A stretch of 64,000 nt of DNA from Pyruvatibacter sp. (GCF_040219635.1 NZ_JAVJSC010000009.1:248001-312000), one strand, 5' to 3'; shown: positions 34,268 to 44,375, counted from the stretch's first letter. Notes: a model not told the origin generated them from the sequence alone. Translations and numbers: made by a program.

Positions 34268-34295
34268 TTGGGATCGGCCGCAACATGCTTATGAT
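34268..34295 (+). promoter_or_regulatory. Candidate thioesterase promoter
   Basis: TTGGGA and TATGAT are separated by 16 nt, 45 nt before the thioesterase ATG, within the 195-nt divergent spacer. Four of six and five of six consensus bases match. Confidence 0.35.
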
Positions 34296-34340
34296 CCTCA
34301 CCGACAGCACTTGAGTGATACCAATCAAGGCGAATAGCCC

Positions 34341-34838
34341 ATGGCGCAGACCAGGAAGACATATGCAGCCCCCCTCATCGCACCTCCAATGAAGGTGGTG
34401 GAGGACTGGATCGACTACAACGGCCACATGAACATGGCGTTTTACAACCTGGTGTTCGACAAGGCCGTGGACGCGATGTTTTTGGACGTGGGCATCAGCG
34501 AAGACTATGTGGTGCGCGAGAAGGCATCGGTCTTCACCGCCGAGATTCATGTTACCTACGCGCAGGAACTCGCCCTGCATGACCCCATTCGCGTGACATG
34601 CCAACTGCTTGATTTCGATGCCAAGCGCATTCACCTGTTCATGGAAATGTATCACGCTGAAAAAAATTATCTGGCCGCCACCATGGAGCAGATCGGCATT
34701 CATGTAAGCATGGAGACCCGCCGCTCTGCCCCCATGCCCGATTGGGCCCTCAGTGAACTGGCTGCGATGAAACACGCCCACGATGCGCTGCCCGTCGCAC
34801 CACAGGTAGGCCGTGTGATCGGCATCCCCCGCAAATAG
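34341..34838 (+). CDS. Hotdog-fold acyl-CoA thioesterase
   Basis: A 165-residue thioesterase of the 4HBT/FcbC-like group. The active-site stretch WIDYNGHMNMAFYNLVFDKA (about residues 23-42) contains the characteristic Asp-Tyr-Asn-Gly-His-Met, and VTYAQELALHDPIRV completes the hotdog sheet. It resembles the betainyl/carnitine-associated thioesterase group, but the acyl substrate is not determined. AAGGCG lies 9 nt before the ATG. The pentapeptide-repeat gene follows by 29 nt on the same strand. Confidence 0.85.
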   Translation: MAQTRKTYAAPLIAPPMKVVEDWIDYNGHMNMAFYNLVFDKAVDAMFLDVGISEDYVVREKASVFTAEIHVTYAQELALHDPIRVTCQLLDFDAKRIHLFMEMYHAEKNYLAATMEQIGIHVSMETRRSAPMPDWALSELAAMKHAHDALPVAPQVGRVIGIPRK

Positions 34839-34867
34839 TCAACGCCTCAGGCAGGAGCCTCGCCCGC

Positions 34868-35386
34868 GTGATTCACCTTGTATTCAGTATCGCCGCAGCT
34901 TTGGTTGTTTTCGCAACCACACCCACTCCGGCAACCGCCCAGCAGATTGGTGCAGACTGTCAAAGCCCGGCACTGCCCGGCGTCAACTGGCACCGTTGCT
35001 ACCTTGAAGACAAGCCGCTGGCGCGTGTGGACCTGACCGGCGCTAAACTGCGCGAGGCACGGCTCATCCGTGCCACACTGGTTGCAGCAACCCTTGATGA
35101 GGTTGATGCCCGCCGCGCCAAGTTCATGCGCGCACAGGCCCAGCAGGCAAGCTTCGTTGGCGCCGACCTGCGCGAAGCCGATTTCACACGCGCCAACCTT
35201 GCAGGTGCAAACTTCACCGACGCAGACCTGCGCCGCACCCGTTTTTTCAAAGCCAATCTGCGCGGCGCAGACCTGACCGGAGCACGCCTCGGCAACACCG
35301 ACATTCTGGACGCTGATCTCACAGGAGCCACCTGGACCAACGGCAGCTATGTGTGCGGACCAAACTCCATCGGCCAATGTAAATAG
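34868..35386 (+). CDS. Secreted pentapeptide-repeat protein
   Basis: A 172-residue protein with a signal peptide (residues 1-24, cleavage near PATAQQ) and about 18 tandem A(D/N)LXX-type repeats from residue 55 to 155 (for example GADLREADFTRANLAGANF), which form a right-handed quadrilateral beta-helix. Single cysteines near each end (QSP region and SYVCGP) could be linked. The start is GTG with AGGAG ~11 nt upstream. The function is unknown. Export argues against a gyrase-protecting (Qnr-like) role. Confidence 0.85.
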   Translation: MIHLVFSIAAALVVFATTPTPATAQQIGADCQSPALPGVNWHRCYLEDKPLARVDLTGAKLREARLIRATLVAATLDEVDARRAKFMRAQAQQASFVGADLREADFTRANLAGANFTDADLRRTRFFKANLRGADLTGARLGNTDILDADLTGATWTNGSYVCGPNSIGQCK

Positions 35387-35458
35387 CCAGGTTCATCACC
35401 GCCCCTTTCCCGCGCGCCTCAACCAGTCTATCCCTAGGGAACAGGGGAAGCGGGCTGA

Positions 35459-37087
35459 ATGAGCGACACGTCGACACCACGCCGCCGGACGAAACTGGCG
35501 AACACCTTCAGACAGGCCACCACCTCGCAGGTGCCGCGTGTCTGGCTGGCGGCCCTCGTGGTTGGTGCGATTGCAGGCTATGCCGCCATCGCATTCAGGC
35601 TGGCCATCGGCGGCGTTCAGTTTTTATGGATAGGTGAAACCGAAGAAAATCTGTTTCGCTTTCTTGCAGATGTGCCCGCCTGGCTGATTGTTGCCGGCCC
35701 CACCACTGCCGGACTGATTGTAGGACTTTGGATCACCTATGTGCAGCCCGGCAACCGCGCCGAAGGAGTGGCGGATGTCATTGAAGCCCGCGCCATGGGT
35801 CAGGGGCGAATGCCCCTGCGCAAAGGGCTGGGTAGCGCCTTCATCGCCATCGTCTCGCTGGGCGGCGGCGCAAGTGCAGGCCGCGAAGGTCCCGCCGTCC
35901 ATCTTGGTGCAACGCTTGGTTCGTTTCTCGCGTCACGACTTGGCTTTGGGCCGACACATATGCGCACCCTGCTGGCAGCCGGTGCCGCATCTGCCGTGGC
36001 CGCCTCATTCAACGCACCAATAGCGGGCGTCCTGTTTGCGCTTGAAGTCGTGCTTGGCCATTACGCCCTGCGCGCGTCCGGCCCGATTGTTATTGCAAGC
36101 GTCACCGGCGCGCTGCTCGCCCGCTTTCACATCGGTGCATCGCCGACATTTGTCATTCCCGACTACATGATTGCCAGCCTGTTCGACTTCCCGGCATTTG
36201 CGCTGCTGGGGGTTGTCTGCGCTGGCGTCTCCATCGCATTCATGACAACAGCCATGTACACGGATGATTTGGCACGCCGCATCACCATGCCGCTTTGGCT
36301 GCGCCCCGTGCTTGGCGGTTTGCTCGTCGGTCTGATCGGCATCTGGTTTCCGCAGGTTATGGGCGTGGGCTATGGTGCAACGGACGCTGCCCTGCAGGGT
36401 CAGTTCGGGCTGATGCTTCTGCTCACGCTGATTGTGCTCAAGATTGTTGCAACAGCCATCACGCTCGCCAGCCGCTTTGGCGGCGGTGTGTTCTCACCAG
36501 CGCTTTATCTGGGTGCCATGACTGGCGGTGCCTTCGGCCTGCTCATATCTCTTGCAGTCCCTGATCTGGCATTTTCAACCCACGCGGTTTACGCCATCGT
36601 CGGCATGGGCGCAGTCGCAGGTGCCGTACTTGGCGCACCGCTTTCAACCCTGCTCATCGCCTTCGAGTTGACCGGCGGCTATGAAATGACCGTCGCCCTC
36701 ATGGTGGCCATCTCTGTTTCAGCAGCGCTGACCCAAAGCGTGCTGGGCAAGAGTTTTTTCCAGTGGCAACTCGAACGGCGTGGCCTGCGGCTATATGGCG
36801 GACCGCGCTGGCAGATACTGCACTACGTCAGGGTGCGCACATTCATGCAAAACGTAACCCCGGACGAGACAACACCCCTCCAGGAGCTGGACGCAGACGA
36901 CGAGCGCCTTTTCACCGACGATACGCTGGAGCGCGCCCTCAACATGTTTGCGCAGACCGCGGCACCATCCCTGCCGGTGGTTCAACCCGCCGAGGAAAGC
37001 CAGGTTGTTGGAACTGTCAGCCACACAGATGCGCTCAAGGCCTACAATCAGGCCCTCGTCGAGGCATCCCGCGAAGAACACGAATAG
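35459..37087 (+). CDS. ClC-family chloride transporter with CBS-type tail
   Basis: A 542-residue ClC protein with ~10 hydrophobic helices (residues 27-425). The gating glutamate is present in GREGPAVHLG, and the GGGVFSPALYLG selectivity segment is clear. The family motif GSGIP is replaced by NRAEGVADV. The helix carrying the internal proton glutamate of E. coli ClC-ec1 (IEEM) reads LEVV, so that residue is probably Val. A cytoplasmic tail (~460-530) resembles a degenerate CBS pair. Whether it is a channel or exchanger is open. AGGGGAAG lies before the ATG. Confidence 0.9.
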   Translation: MSDTSTPRRRTKLANTFRQATTSQVPRVWLAALVVGAIAGYAAIAFRLAIGGVQFLWIGETEENLFRFLADVPAWLIVAGPTTAGLIVGLWITYVQPGNRAEGVADVIEARAMGQGRMPLRKGLGSAFIAIVSLGGGASAGREGPAVHLGATLGSFLASRLGFGPTHMRTLLAAGAASAVAASFNAPIAGVLFALEVVLGHYALRASGPIVIASVTGALLARFHIGASPTFVIPDYMIASLFDFPAFALLGVVCAGVSIAFMTTAMYTDDLARRITMPLWLRPVLGGLLVGLIGIWFPQVMGVGYGATDAALQGQFGLMLLLTLIVLKIVATAITLASRFGGGVFSPALYLGAMTGGAFGLLISLAVPDLAFSTHAVYAIVGMGAVAGAVLGAPLSTLLIAFELTGGYEMTVALMVAISVSAALTQSVLGKSFFQWQLERRGLRLYGGPRWQILHYVRVRTFMQNVTPDETTPLQELDADDERLFTDDTLERALNMFAQTAAPSLPVVQPAEESQVVGTVSHTDALKAYNQALVEASREEHE

Positions 37088-37130
37088 ACGGCTCGCCAGC
37101 ACACGTGTTCATGCTAAGTTCCCGATTCTT

Positions 37131-39461
37131 ATGACCGATCCATTTGACCTTGGCGACATTCCTGAAGAGGAAACAGCGCGCGGCCCGTCCATTTCCCAAA
37201 GGGCCGCCGCCGCCGCCGCGCCTGCGCCCTATCTGCAAAGCCTGAACGGCCCGCAGCGTGAGGCCGTGGAGGCCCTCGACGGCCCCGTTCTGGTACTGGC
37301 AGGTGCCGGCACCGGCAAAACCCGCGTACTCACCACCCGCCTCGCCCACGTGCTCAACACCAAGCGCGCATGGCCCGGTCAGATACTTGCCGTGACCTTC
37401 ACAAACAAGGCCGCGCGCGAAATGAAGCAGCGTATTGGCGCACTCATTGGCGGCGTTGTGGAGGGTATGCAGTGGCTCGGCACGTTCCACGCGCTGGGTG
37501 CCAAAATCCTTCGCCGCCATGCAGAGCTTGCCGGCCTGCGGTCTGATTTCACCATTCTGGACGCGGACGATCAGGTGCGGCTGATGAAGCAGGTCATCAA
37601 GGCCGCCGATATCGACGAAAAACGCTGGCCTGCCCGTCAGCTAGCAAGCCTCATTGACGGCTGGAAGAACCGCGCCCTTGCCCCCGACCAGGTGCCCAAA
37701 GGCGAAGGTTCAGCGTTTGCCAACGGCAAGGGCGCCGAGCTGTATGCCGCCTATCAGGCCCGCCTCAAAACCCTCAATGCGGTGGATTTCGGCGACCTGC
37801 TGGTTGAAAACCTGCGTATCTTCCAGTCCAACCCGGAAGTGCTGGAGGATTATCAGCGCCGCTTCGCCTACATTCTGGTGGACGAATATCAGGACACCAA
37901 CGTTGCCCAGTATCTGTGGCTGCGGCTGCTTGCGCGCGGCCACAAAAATATCTGCTGTGTTGGCGACGACGATCAGTCGATTTATGGCTGGCGCGGGGCC
38001 GAAGTGGACAACATCCTGAAGTTCGAAAAAGACTTCCCCGGTGCCAAGGTCATTCGTCTGGAACAAAACTACCGCTCGACCCCGCATATTCTGCAGGCAG
38101 CTTCCGGCCTCATCACCGCTAATCAGGGCCGCCTTGGCAAAACCCTGTGGACCGACACAAACGACGGCGAAAAACTTACCGTGCGCGGCGTGTGGGACGG
38201 TGAGGAAGAAGCCCGCACCATCGGCGAAGACATCGAGCAGTTTCAGCGCAAAGACCACCTGCTCAACGAAATGGCCATTTTGGTCCGCGCATCATTTCAG
38301 ATGCGCGAGTTTGAAGACCGCTTCATCAATCTAGGCCTGCCCTACCGCGTGATTGGCGGCCCGCGCTTTTATGAGCGCCTCGAAATCCGTGACGCTAACG
38401 CCTATTTCCGCCTTGTCGCCCAGCCGGACGATGATCTGGCATTCGAGCGCATCGTCAACAAGCCAAAGCGCGGTCTTGGCAATGTGGCGATTCAGACATT
38501 ACATCAGGCTGCCCGTGCTCAGGGCACATCATTGTGGCGCGCCGCACGTCCGCTCATTGACTCAGAAGAACTCAAGCCACAGGCACGCCGCGCCCTTACA
38601 ACATTCGTCGAAGACATTGAGCGGTGGCGGCGGCTGTTGCCCGCTCTTCCGCATACGGAGCTTGCCGAACAGATCTTGGATGAATCCGGCTATACCGAGA
38701 TGTGGCAGAACGACAAATCAGCGGATGCTCCCGGCCGCCTCGACAACCTCAAGGAACTTGTCCGCTCCATGGAGCAATTCGAAAACATGGCAGGTTACCT
38801 GGAACATGTGTCGCTGGTCATGGACCGCGAAGATCAGGAGGCTGATGACAAGATCAATCTGATGACCCTCCACGCTGCCAAGGGCCTGGAGTTCGAAACT
38901 GTGTTCTTGCCGGGCTGGGAAGAAGGCTTGTTTCCCCACCAGCGCGCCCTTGATGAAAGTGGCCTTGCAGGACTCGAAGAAGAGCGCCGCCTTGCCTATG
39001 TGGGCATCACCCGCGCCAAACAACGTGCGAAAATATCCTTCGCCGCCAACCGCCGCATTCATAATCTGTGGCAAAACTCGCTGCCGTCGCGCTTCATTGA
39101 TGAACTGCCCGAAGCAAACGTCGAAGTGGAAAGCCAGGGCGACACTTATTCCTACGGCCCGTCGCGCTTTGATGAAGGCGGCTTTACGGCAAGCGAATAT
39201 TCAAGCCCCGGCTGGCAACGGGCGCAGTCGCGCTCAGGCCAGCACGCCACGCCTCCCCGCCGCGCACCCATGATCGACGCACAGGCCACCCTCATCGCCA
39301 CGTCCGCACCGGACGCGGAAGGCTTTGAACGCGGCGAACGTATTTTCCATCAAAAGTTCGGTTATGGCTGCATTCAGGACATCGAAGGTACCAAGCTCAC
39401 AGTCGCATTTGAAAAAGCCGGTACTAAAAAAGTGATCGCCAGTTTTGTGGAGCGCCCCTGA
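37131..39461 (+). CDS. uvrD: ATP-dependent DNA helicase UvrD/PcrA
   Basis: A 776-residue SF1A 3'-5' helicase for mismatch and excision repair and for removing recombination or transcription blocks. Walker A GAGTGKT is at residues 58-64, the DEXX box is VDEYQDTN, motif III is DDQSIYGWRGA, motif IV includes LEQNYRS, and motif VI is YVGITRAKQ. The C-terminal ~45 residues form the Tudor-like RNA-polymerase-interacting domain (ERIFHQKFGYGCIQDIEGTK). The start is the first ATG of the conserved part; the ribosome site is weak. prmA begins 2 nt after the stop. Confidence 0.96.
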   Translation: MTDPFDLGDIPEEETARGPSISQRAAAAAAPAPYLQSLNGPQREAVEALDGPVLVLAGAGTGKTRVLTTRLAHVLNTKRAWPGQILAVTFTNKAAREMKQRIGALIGGVVEGMQWLGTFHALGAKILRRHAELAGLRSDFTILDADDQVRLMKQVIKAADIDEKRWPARQLASLIDGWKNRALAPDQVPKGEGSAFANGKGAELYAAYQARLKTLNAVDFGDLLVENLRIFQSNPEVLEDYQRRFAYILVDEYQDTNVAQYLWLRLLARGHKNICCVGDDDQSIYGWRGAEVDNILKFEKDFPGAKVIRLEQNYRSTPHILQAASGLITANQGRLGKTLWTDTNDGEKLTVRGVWDGEEEARTIGEDIEQFQRKDHLLNEMAILVRASFQMREFEDRFINLGLPYRVIGGPRFYERLEIRDANAYFRLVAQPDDDLAFERIVNKPKRGLGNVAIQTLHQAARAQGTSLWRAARPLIDSEELKPQARRALTTFVEDIERWRRLLPALPHTELAEQILDESGYTEMWQNDKSADAPGRLDNLKELVRSMEQFENMAGYLEHVSLVMDREDQEADDKINLMTLHAAKGLEFETVFLPGWEEGLFPHQRALDESGLAGLEEERRLAYVGITRAKQRAKISFAANRRIHNLWQNSLPSRFIDELPEANVEVESQGDTYSYGPSRFDEGGFTASEYSSPGWQRAQSRSGQHATPPRRAPMIDAQATLIATSAPDAEGFERGERIFHQKFGYGCIQDIEGTKLTVAFEKAGTKKVIASFVERP

Positions 39462-39463
39462 CC

Positions 39464-40360
39464 ATGCCTGCCGCACCCGTGTATGACACCGCCACACCCG
39501 ATCCCAATCTGTGGCAGGCCGTTATCAACCTCACTCCACAGGATGCCGCCACGGCCTCGGACTGGTTTGCCGAAAGCCATCCCGATGTGCTGTCCGTCTC
39601 CGTGTTTGAGGAGCTTGGCAATCGTAACTCGCTCACATTGCTGTTTGCCGGTGAGCCGCAACGCGCTGCAATCGACTCAACGCTGCAAAACGCGCTGGGG
39701 CATCTCCCCGGCTATGCACTGGCGCCCCTGCAACACGACGACTGGGTCAAGCGCGGCCTTGAAGACCTCAAGCCCGTCCATGCCGGTCGCTTCCATATTC
39801 ATGGCAGCCATGATGCTCCGGCCGCCGGAGGAACGCACTCCCTGCTCATTGAAGCGGGCGAAGCATTTGGCACCGGCCAGCACCCCACCACCATGGGCTG
39901 CCTGATGGCACTCGATGATCTGCTGAAGCAGGGCATCACCGGCCCTGTTTTCGATCTTGGGTGCGGCACCGGCATTCTCTCCATCGCCTATGCCCGCGCC
40001 ACAGGGCGGCCGGTCATTGGCGGGGACATTGACCCCCCATCAGTTGAGTTCGCCAATAAAGCCGCGCGCGCCAACAAGGTTGGCCCGTTGATGCGTGCTG
40101 TAATTGCGACCGGCTTTGACCACCCGTCCATTCGTGCGCGCGCGCCCTATGGACTGGTGCTCGCCAATGTTCTGGCCGGGCCGCTCATCAACCTTGCCCC
40201 GTCCGTCCGCCACAATACCCGCCTCGGCAGCAGCGTTGTGCTGTCCGGCCTGCTGCGCCATCAGTCGCGCGCAGTGGAAGCCGCCTATCGCGGGCAGGGA
40301 TTTGTCATCGGCACCCGATATCCCCTGGGCGATTGGATGACCCTGCTTCTGCACCGCTGA
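39464..40360 (+). CDS. prmA: Ribosomal protein L11 methyltransferase
   Basis: A 298-residue SAM-dependent enzyme that trimethylates L11. The N-terminal L11-recognition domain spans about 1-85. The methyltransferase domain has motif I FDLGCGTGILSIAYA (about 164-178) and VLANVLAGPLINLAP, the counterpart of the NPP-type motif reading NVLA as in PrmA. The GTGQHPTT motif upstream is typical. It is translationally adjacent to uvrD (2-nt gap), an order common in alphaproteobacteria. Confidence 0.95.
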   Translation: MPAAPVYDTATPDPNLWQAVINLTPQDAATASDWFAESHPDVLSVSVFEELGNRNSLTLLFAGEPQRAAIDSTLQNALGHLPGYALAPLQHDDWVKRGLEDLKPVHAGRFHIHGSHDAPAAGGTHSLLIEAGEAFGTGQHPTTMGCLMALDDLLKQGITGPVFDLGCGTGILSIAYARATGRPVIGGDIDPPSVEFANKAARANKVGPLMRAVIATGFDHPSIRARAPYGLVLANVLAGPLINLAPSVRHNTRLGSSVVLSGLLRHQSRAVEAAYRGQGFVIGTRYPLGDWMTLLLHR

Positions 40361-40401
40361 ACCTGCTTGGCTAGGAGCGTTTGAGTCCCTAAATAGAGGG
40401 T

Positions 40402-42249
40402 ATGGATCAGGCAATCGGTTATCAGATTTTTTCAGACAATCCCGACCCCACCGTGGGCGCGCCGCGCGTGGCTCTTTTGCGCGCCGAACTGGCACGCCAC
40501 GGGCTGGACGGCTTCATCATTCCGCGCGCCGACGAACATCAGGGCGAATACGTGCCTGCCCGCGCCGAGCGCCTGAAATGGCTCACCGGCTTTGGCGGCT
40601 CGGCCGGCATGGCCATCGTGCTGAAAGACAAAGCCGCGATTTTCATTGACGGGCGCTACACCCTTCAGGTCCGCGATCAGGTGGACATGAATGTATTTGA
40701 GCCGCAACATCTGGTAGATGAACCCGCCACCCGCTGGATCGGGGAAAACCTGACCCATGGCGCACGCCTTGGCTTTGACCCGTGGCTTCACACGGCGGCT
40801 GCCGCTGACCGTCTGCGCACCGCCTGCACCAAAGCAGGTGCCGAACTTGTTCCGTGCACCGACAACCCGGTTGATGCCATCTGGGAAAACCAGCCAGGCA
40901 TACCTGTTGGCGCAGTCGTGCCCCATCCGCTCAGCTATGCAGGCGAAGACCACGAGGAAAAGCTGGCACGCATCGCTGAGAAGCTGGAAGCTGATGACGT
41001 GGACGCCGCAATACTCACCCAGCCAGACTCTATCGCCTGGCTGTTCAACATTCGCGGGCAGGACGTATCCCACACGCCCCTGCCGCTGGCATTCGCCCTC
41101 ATGCACGCCAAAGGCCACGCGGAACTGTTCATTGATGAGCGCAAGCTATCCAGCGAAACCCGCAAACACCTCGGCAACAAAGTAACGCTACATGCGCCCG
41201 GCCGCCTGAAGGAGGCGCTGGACGAGTTGGGGGCCGCAAAGAGGGAAATCCGGCTCGACATTACAAGCGCCGCAGACTGGATCAAACAACGGCTGGACAG
41301 TGCGGGTGCAATCATCAAGCCTGGCGACGACCCGTGCCTGCTGCCCAAGGCCCGCAAGAACGATATAGAAATCGAAGGGATGCGTACCGCGCACCGCCGC
41401 GATGGCGCTGCTGTAACCCGCTTTCTGGCGTGGCTCTCCCGCGAAGCAACAAGTGGCACCCAAAGCGAGATTTCGGCAGCGCAGGCGCTTGAAGCATTCC
41501 GTGCCGAAACGGGTGCACTCAAGGATCTGTCGTTCGACACTATCTCCGGTTCAGGCCCCAACGGCGCAATTGTGCATTACCGTGTAACGCAAGCAACCAA
41601 CCGCACTCTGGGCCCTGGCGACATTTATTTGGTGGATTCAGGCGCGCAGTACCTGGACGGAACAACCGATATCACCCGCACCGTTGCCATCGGTGAACCT
41701 GCCCAAACCAACGATCTGAAGGATGTCCGTGACCGCTTTACCCGCGTTCTCAAGGGCCACATTGGCCTTGCCATGGCGCGTTTTCCCAAGGGCACGTCCG
41801 GGTCACAGCTTGACGTGCTGGCCCGCAATGCCCTGTGGCAGGCGGGCCTTGATTTCGATCACGGTACCGGCCACGGCGTCGGCAGCTACCTGTCGGTCCA
41901 CGAAGGCCCGCAGCGGATTTCAAAACTGCCTCACAATGTGTCGCTTGACCCTGGCATGGTGATTTCCAACGAACCCGGCTTCTACAAAACCGGATGTTAC
42001 GGCATCCGCATTGAGAACCTTGTCGCAGTCACCCCGCCCACTGATATTGACGGCGGCGAACGCCCGATGATGGCATTCGAGACACTGACCCTTGCGCCCA
42101 TTGACCGTACACTGATTGATCCCACACTGATGGATGCAACAGAACGCGCATGGCTCAACACTTATCATGCCCGCGTGCTCACGGAACTTGCCCCGCTGCT
42201 GCCGCCAGAAGACCAGGCCTGGCTTGAACAGGCCACCAGGGCGCTTTAG
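40402..42249 (+). CDS. Xaa-Pro aminopeptidase (M24B)
   Basis: A 615-residue eukaryotic-type aminopeptidase P1 with three domains: two creatinase-N-like domains (about 1-300) and the pita-bread metallopeptidase. Metal ligands are Asp in VDSGAQYLDGTTDITRT (two), His in GTGHGVGSYLSVHEGP, Glu in SNEPGFYKTG and Glu in IRIENLVAV. It removes N-terminal residues before proline. The ribosome site GAGGG is unusually close to the ATG, so the start is not firm. Its stop overlaps the convergent ligA stop by 4 nt. Confidence 0.93.
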   Translation: MDQAIGYQIFSDNPDPTVGAPRVALLRAELARHGLDGFIIPRADEHQGEYVPARAERLKWLTGFGGSAGMAIVLKDKAAIFIDGRYTLQVRDQVDMNVFEPQHLVDEPATRWIGENLTHGARLGFDPWLHTAAAADRLRTACTKAGAELVPCTDNPVDAIWENQPGIPVGAVVPHPLSYAGEDHEEKLARIAEKLEADDVDAAILTQPDSIAWLFNIRGQDVSHTPLPLAFALMHAKGHAELFIDERKLSSETRKHLGNKVTLHAPGRLKEALDELGAAKREIRLDITSAADWIKQRLDSAGAIIKPGDDPCLLPKARKNDIEIEGMRTAHRRDGAAVTRFLAWLSREATSGTQSEISAAQALEAFRAETGALKDLSFDTISGSGPNGAIVHYRVTQATNRTLGPGDIYLVDSGAQYLDGTTDITRTVAIGEPAQTNDLKDVRDRFTRVLKGHIGLAMARFPKGTSGSQLDVLARNALWQAGLDFDHGTGHGVGSYLSVHEGPQRISKLPHNVSLDPGMVISNEPGFYKTGCYGIRIENLVAVTPPTDIDGGERPMMAFETLTLAPIDRTLIDPTLMDATERAWLNTYHARVLTELAPLLPPEDQAWLEQATRAL

Positions 42250-44375
42250 CCCGAAGCAGCTATCTCCACCCAGGCGTCTTCATCAATCACCTCGATACCA
42301 AGACTTTCAGCCTTTTTGAGCTTTGACCCTGCGCCCGGCCCGGCAATCAACAGGTCCGTCCGGGCAGAGATGGACCCTGCCACCTTGGCACCCATCGCCT
42401 CTGCTCGCGCCTTGGCCTCAGCGCGCGTCATTTTTTCCAGCGTGCCGGTGAACACCAGCGTCTTGCCCGCAATCGGGGAGCCGGATGCATCAATTACCTC
42501 AGCATCCTGCAGCGTCACCTGCTCAAGCAAGGCCGAAATAATGTCGCGATTGTGCGGCTCACGAAAAAACTCGACCAGCGCGTCAGCGGCAGTTGTGCCA
42601 ATGCCGTCGATCGCCACAAGCTCGCGATAGGCGTCACTTGCATCACCTTCGCAGGCCGCCATCATGGCATCTTGAAACGCATCAAAGCTGCCATAGCTGC
42701 GCGCCAGCAATCGGCCCGTTGTTTCACCCACGTGACGGATGCCAAGGCCGTAGATCAATCGGCCAAGTTCGGGTCTGCGGCGGGCGTCAATCGCTTCCAC
42801 AAGGTTGGCGACAGATGTATCGCCCCACCCCTCCATCGCCTTGAGGTCATCAGCCTTCTCGGCAAGCCTGAAAATATCGGCAGGCTCATGTAGCCACCCC
42901 AGCGCATGAAATGCATCCACCTGCTTTGCACCCAGCCCGTCTATATCCAGCGCCTTACGTGCCACAAAATGTTTGAGCCGCTGCACAATCTGCGCCTCGC
43001 ACATGAGCCCGCCGGTACAGCGACGCACAACATCTGCCTTGCCGGTTTTGTCGTTCACGTCGCGCACCGCATGGCTGCCGCACACAGGACATTTTTGCAG
43101 CGGCACAAACTTTTTTTCGGTGCCGGAGCGCTTTTCCGTCAGAACACGCACGACCTGCGGAATGACATCACCTGCCCGCTGCACCAGAACCGTGTCACCG
43201 ATGCGCACATCCTTGCGTGCTATCTCGTCCTCGTTGTGCAGCGTGGCATTGGATACAACCACACCGCCCACCGTTACCGGTTCAAGCTTTGCTACTGGTG
43301 TAAGCGCGCCCGTGCGCCCGACCTGTATCTCAATATCCCTGAGGAGCGTGATCGCCTGTTCCGCGGGAAACTTGTGGGCAATGGCCCAGCGCGGGCTGCG
43401 CGATACAAAACCAAGCCGTCGCTGGTAGTCGAGATCATCAACCTTGTACACGACACCATCAATGTCATAGCCAAGTGATGCCCGCTGCTCCTCGATGTGA
43501 TGGTAATGCCCGATCAGTTCCTCAACGCTCGTGCAGCGTTTAAGCAGCGGGTTGATGGGAAAACCATAGCCACCAAGTGCCAACACAGCCTCATGCTGTG
43601 TGGTGGCAGGCAACGCCGACACCTCGCCCCACGCATAGGCAAAAAACCGCAGTGGCCGTGATGCCGTAATAGTCGGGTCCAGTTGCCGCAATGACCCGGC
43701 GGCCGCATTGCGTGGATTTGCGAATGCGTCCTTCCCCGCCGCCATCTGCTTTTCGTTGAGCGCCGCGAAATCTGAGTGGCTCATATAGATTTCGCCGCGC
43801 ACTTCAAAAACATCAGGTGCCGCTGTGCCTTTAAGGCGGCTGGGTATATCGGCAATGGTCTGCACATTGCGGGTGACATTTTCCCCTTCGGCCCCGTCAC
43901 CCCGCGTCGCCGCCATCACCAGCTCGCCGCGTTCGTAGCGCAGGCTTGCAGACAGCCCGTCGATCTTGGGTTCGGCCGTAAAAGCCAGCTTGCCGTCGGC
44001 ATCCAGCCCCAGAAACTTTGTAACCCGTTGCACAAAGTCGGCGACATCTTCATCGTTGAAAGCGTTGCCGAGCGACAACATAGGCACGGCATGACGCACC
44101 TTCTCAAACTTTTCAGATGGCGCTGCCCCCACTTTGCCTGACGGAGAGTCGGGACGCACAAGCTCGGGAAACCGCACTTCAATTTGCGTGTTGCGTTTGC
44201 GCAGACGGTCATAGTCTGCGTCGCTTATGACCGGCCTATCTTTTTGGTGATATGCCTCGTCATGCTTGGCAATCTCAGCAGCAAGCCGGGCCAGTTCAAC
44301 ACCTGCCTGCTCCTGGCTCAGGTCCCAGACATCAACCGCTGAAAAGTCGTCGCCGGTGGCTTTCGCCCTGCTCAC
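42246..44375 (-). CDS. ligA: NAD-dependent DNA ligase
   Basis: A 709-residue replication ligase. The adenylation domain carries the active-site Lys137 in AEPKIDGLSAS, with domain Ia (YHQKDRPVISDADYD) before it. Then come the OB fold, a four-cysteine zinc finger (CPVCGSHAV and CTGGLMC), the HhH region (IYGLGIRHVGETTG, IDGIGTTAA) and a C-terminal BRCT domain from about residue 630. The start is GTG, overlapping the recN stop in GTGA, so translation is coupled. Slightly longer than E. coli LigA (671). Confidence 0.97.
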   Translation of the reverse strand: MSRAKATGDDFSAVDVWDLSQEQAGVELARLAAEIAKHDEAYHQKDRPVISDADYDRLRKRNTQIEVRFPELVRPDSPSGKVGAAPSEKFEKVRHAVPMLSLGNAFNDEDVADFVQRVTKFLGLDADGKLAFTAEPKIDGLSASLRYERGELVMAATRGDGAEGENVTRNVQTIADIPSRLKGTAAPDVFEVRGEIYMSHSDFAALNEKQMAAGKDAFANPRNAAAGSLRQLDPTITASRPLRFFAYAWGEVSALPATTQHEAVLALGGYGFPINPLLKRCTSVEELIGHYHHIEEQRASLGYDIDGVVYKVDDLDYQRRLGFVSRSPRWAIAHKFPAEQAITLLRDIEIQVGRTGALTPVAKLEPVTVGGVVVSNATLHNEDEIARKDVRIGDTVLVQRAGDVIPQVVRVLTEKRSGTEKKFVPLQKCPVCGSHAVRDVNDKTGKADVVRRCTGGLMCEAQIVQRLKHFVARKALDIDGLGAKQVDAFHALGWLHEPADIFRLAEKADDLKAMEGWGDTSVANLVEAIDARRRPELGRLIYGLGIRHVGETTGRLLARSYGSFDAFQDAMMAACEGDASDAYRELVAIDGIGTTAADALVEFFREPHNRDIISALLEQVTLQDAEVIDASGSPIAGKTLVFTGTLEKMTRAEAKARAEAMGAKVAGSISARTDLLIAGPGAGSKLKKAESLGIEVIDEDAWVEIAASG

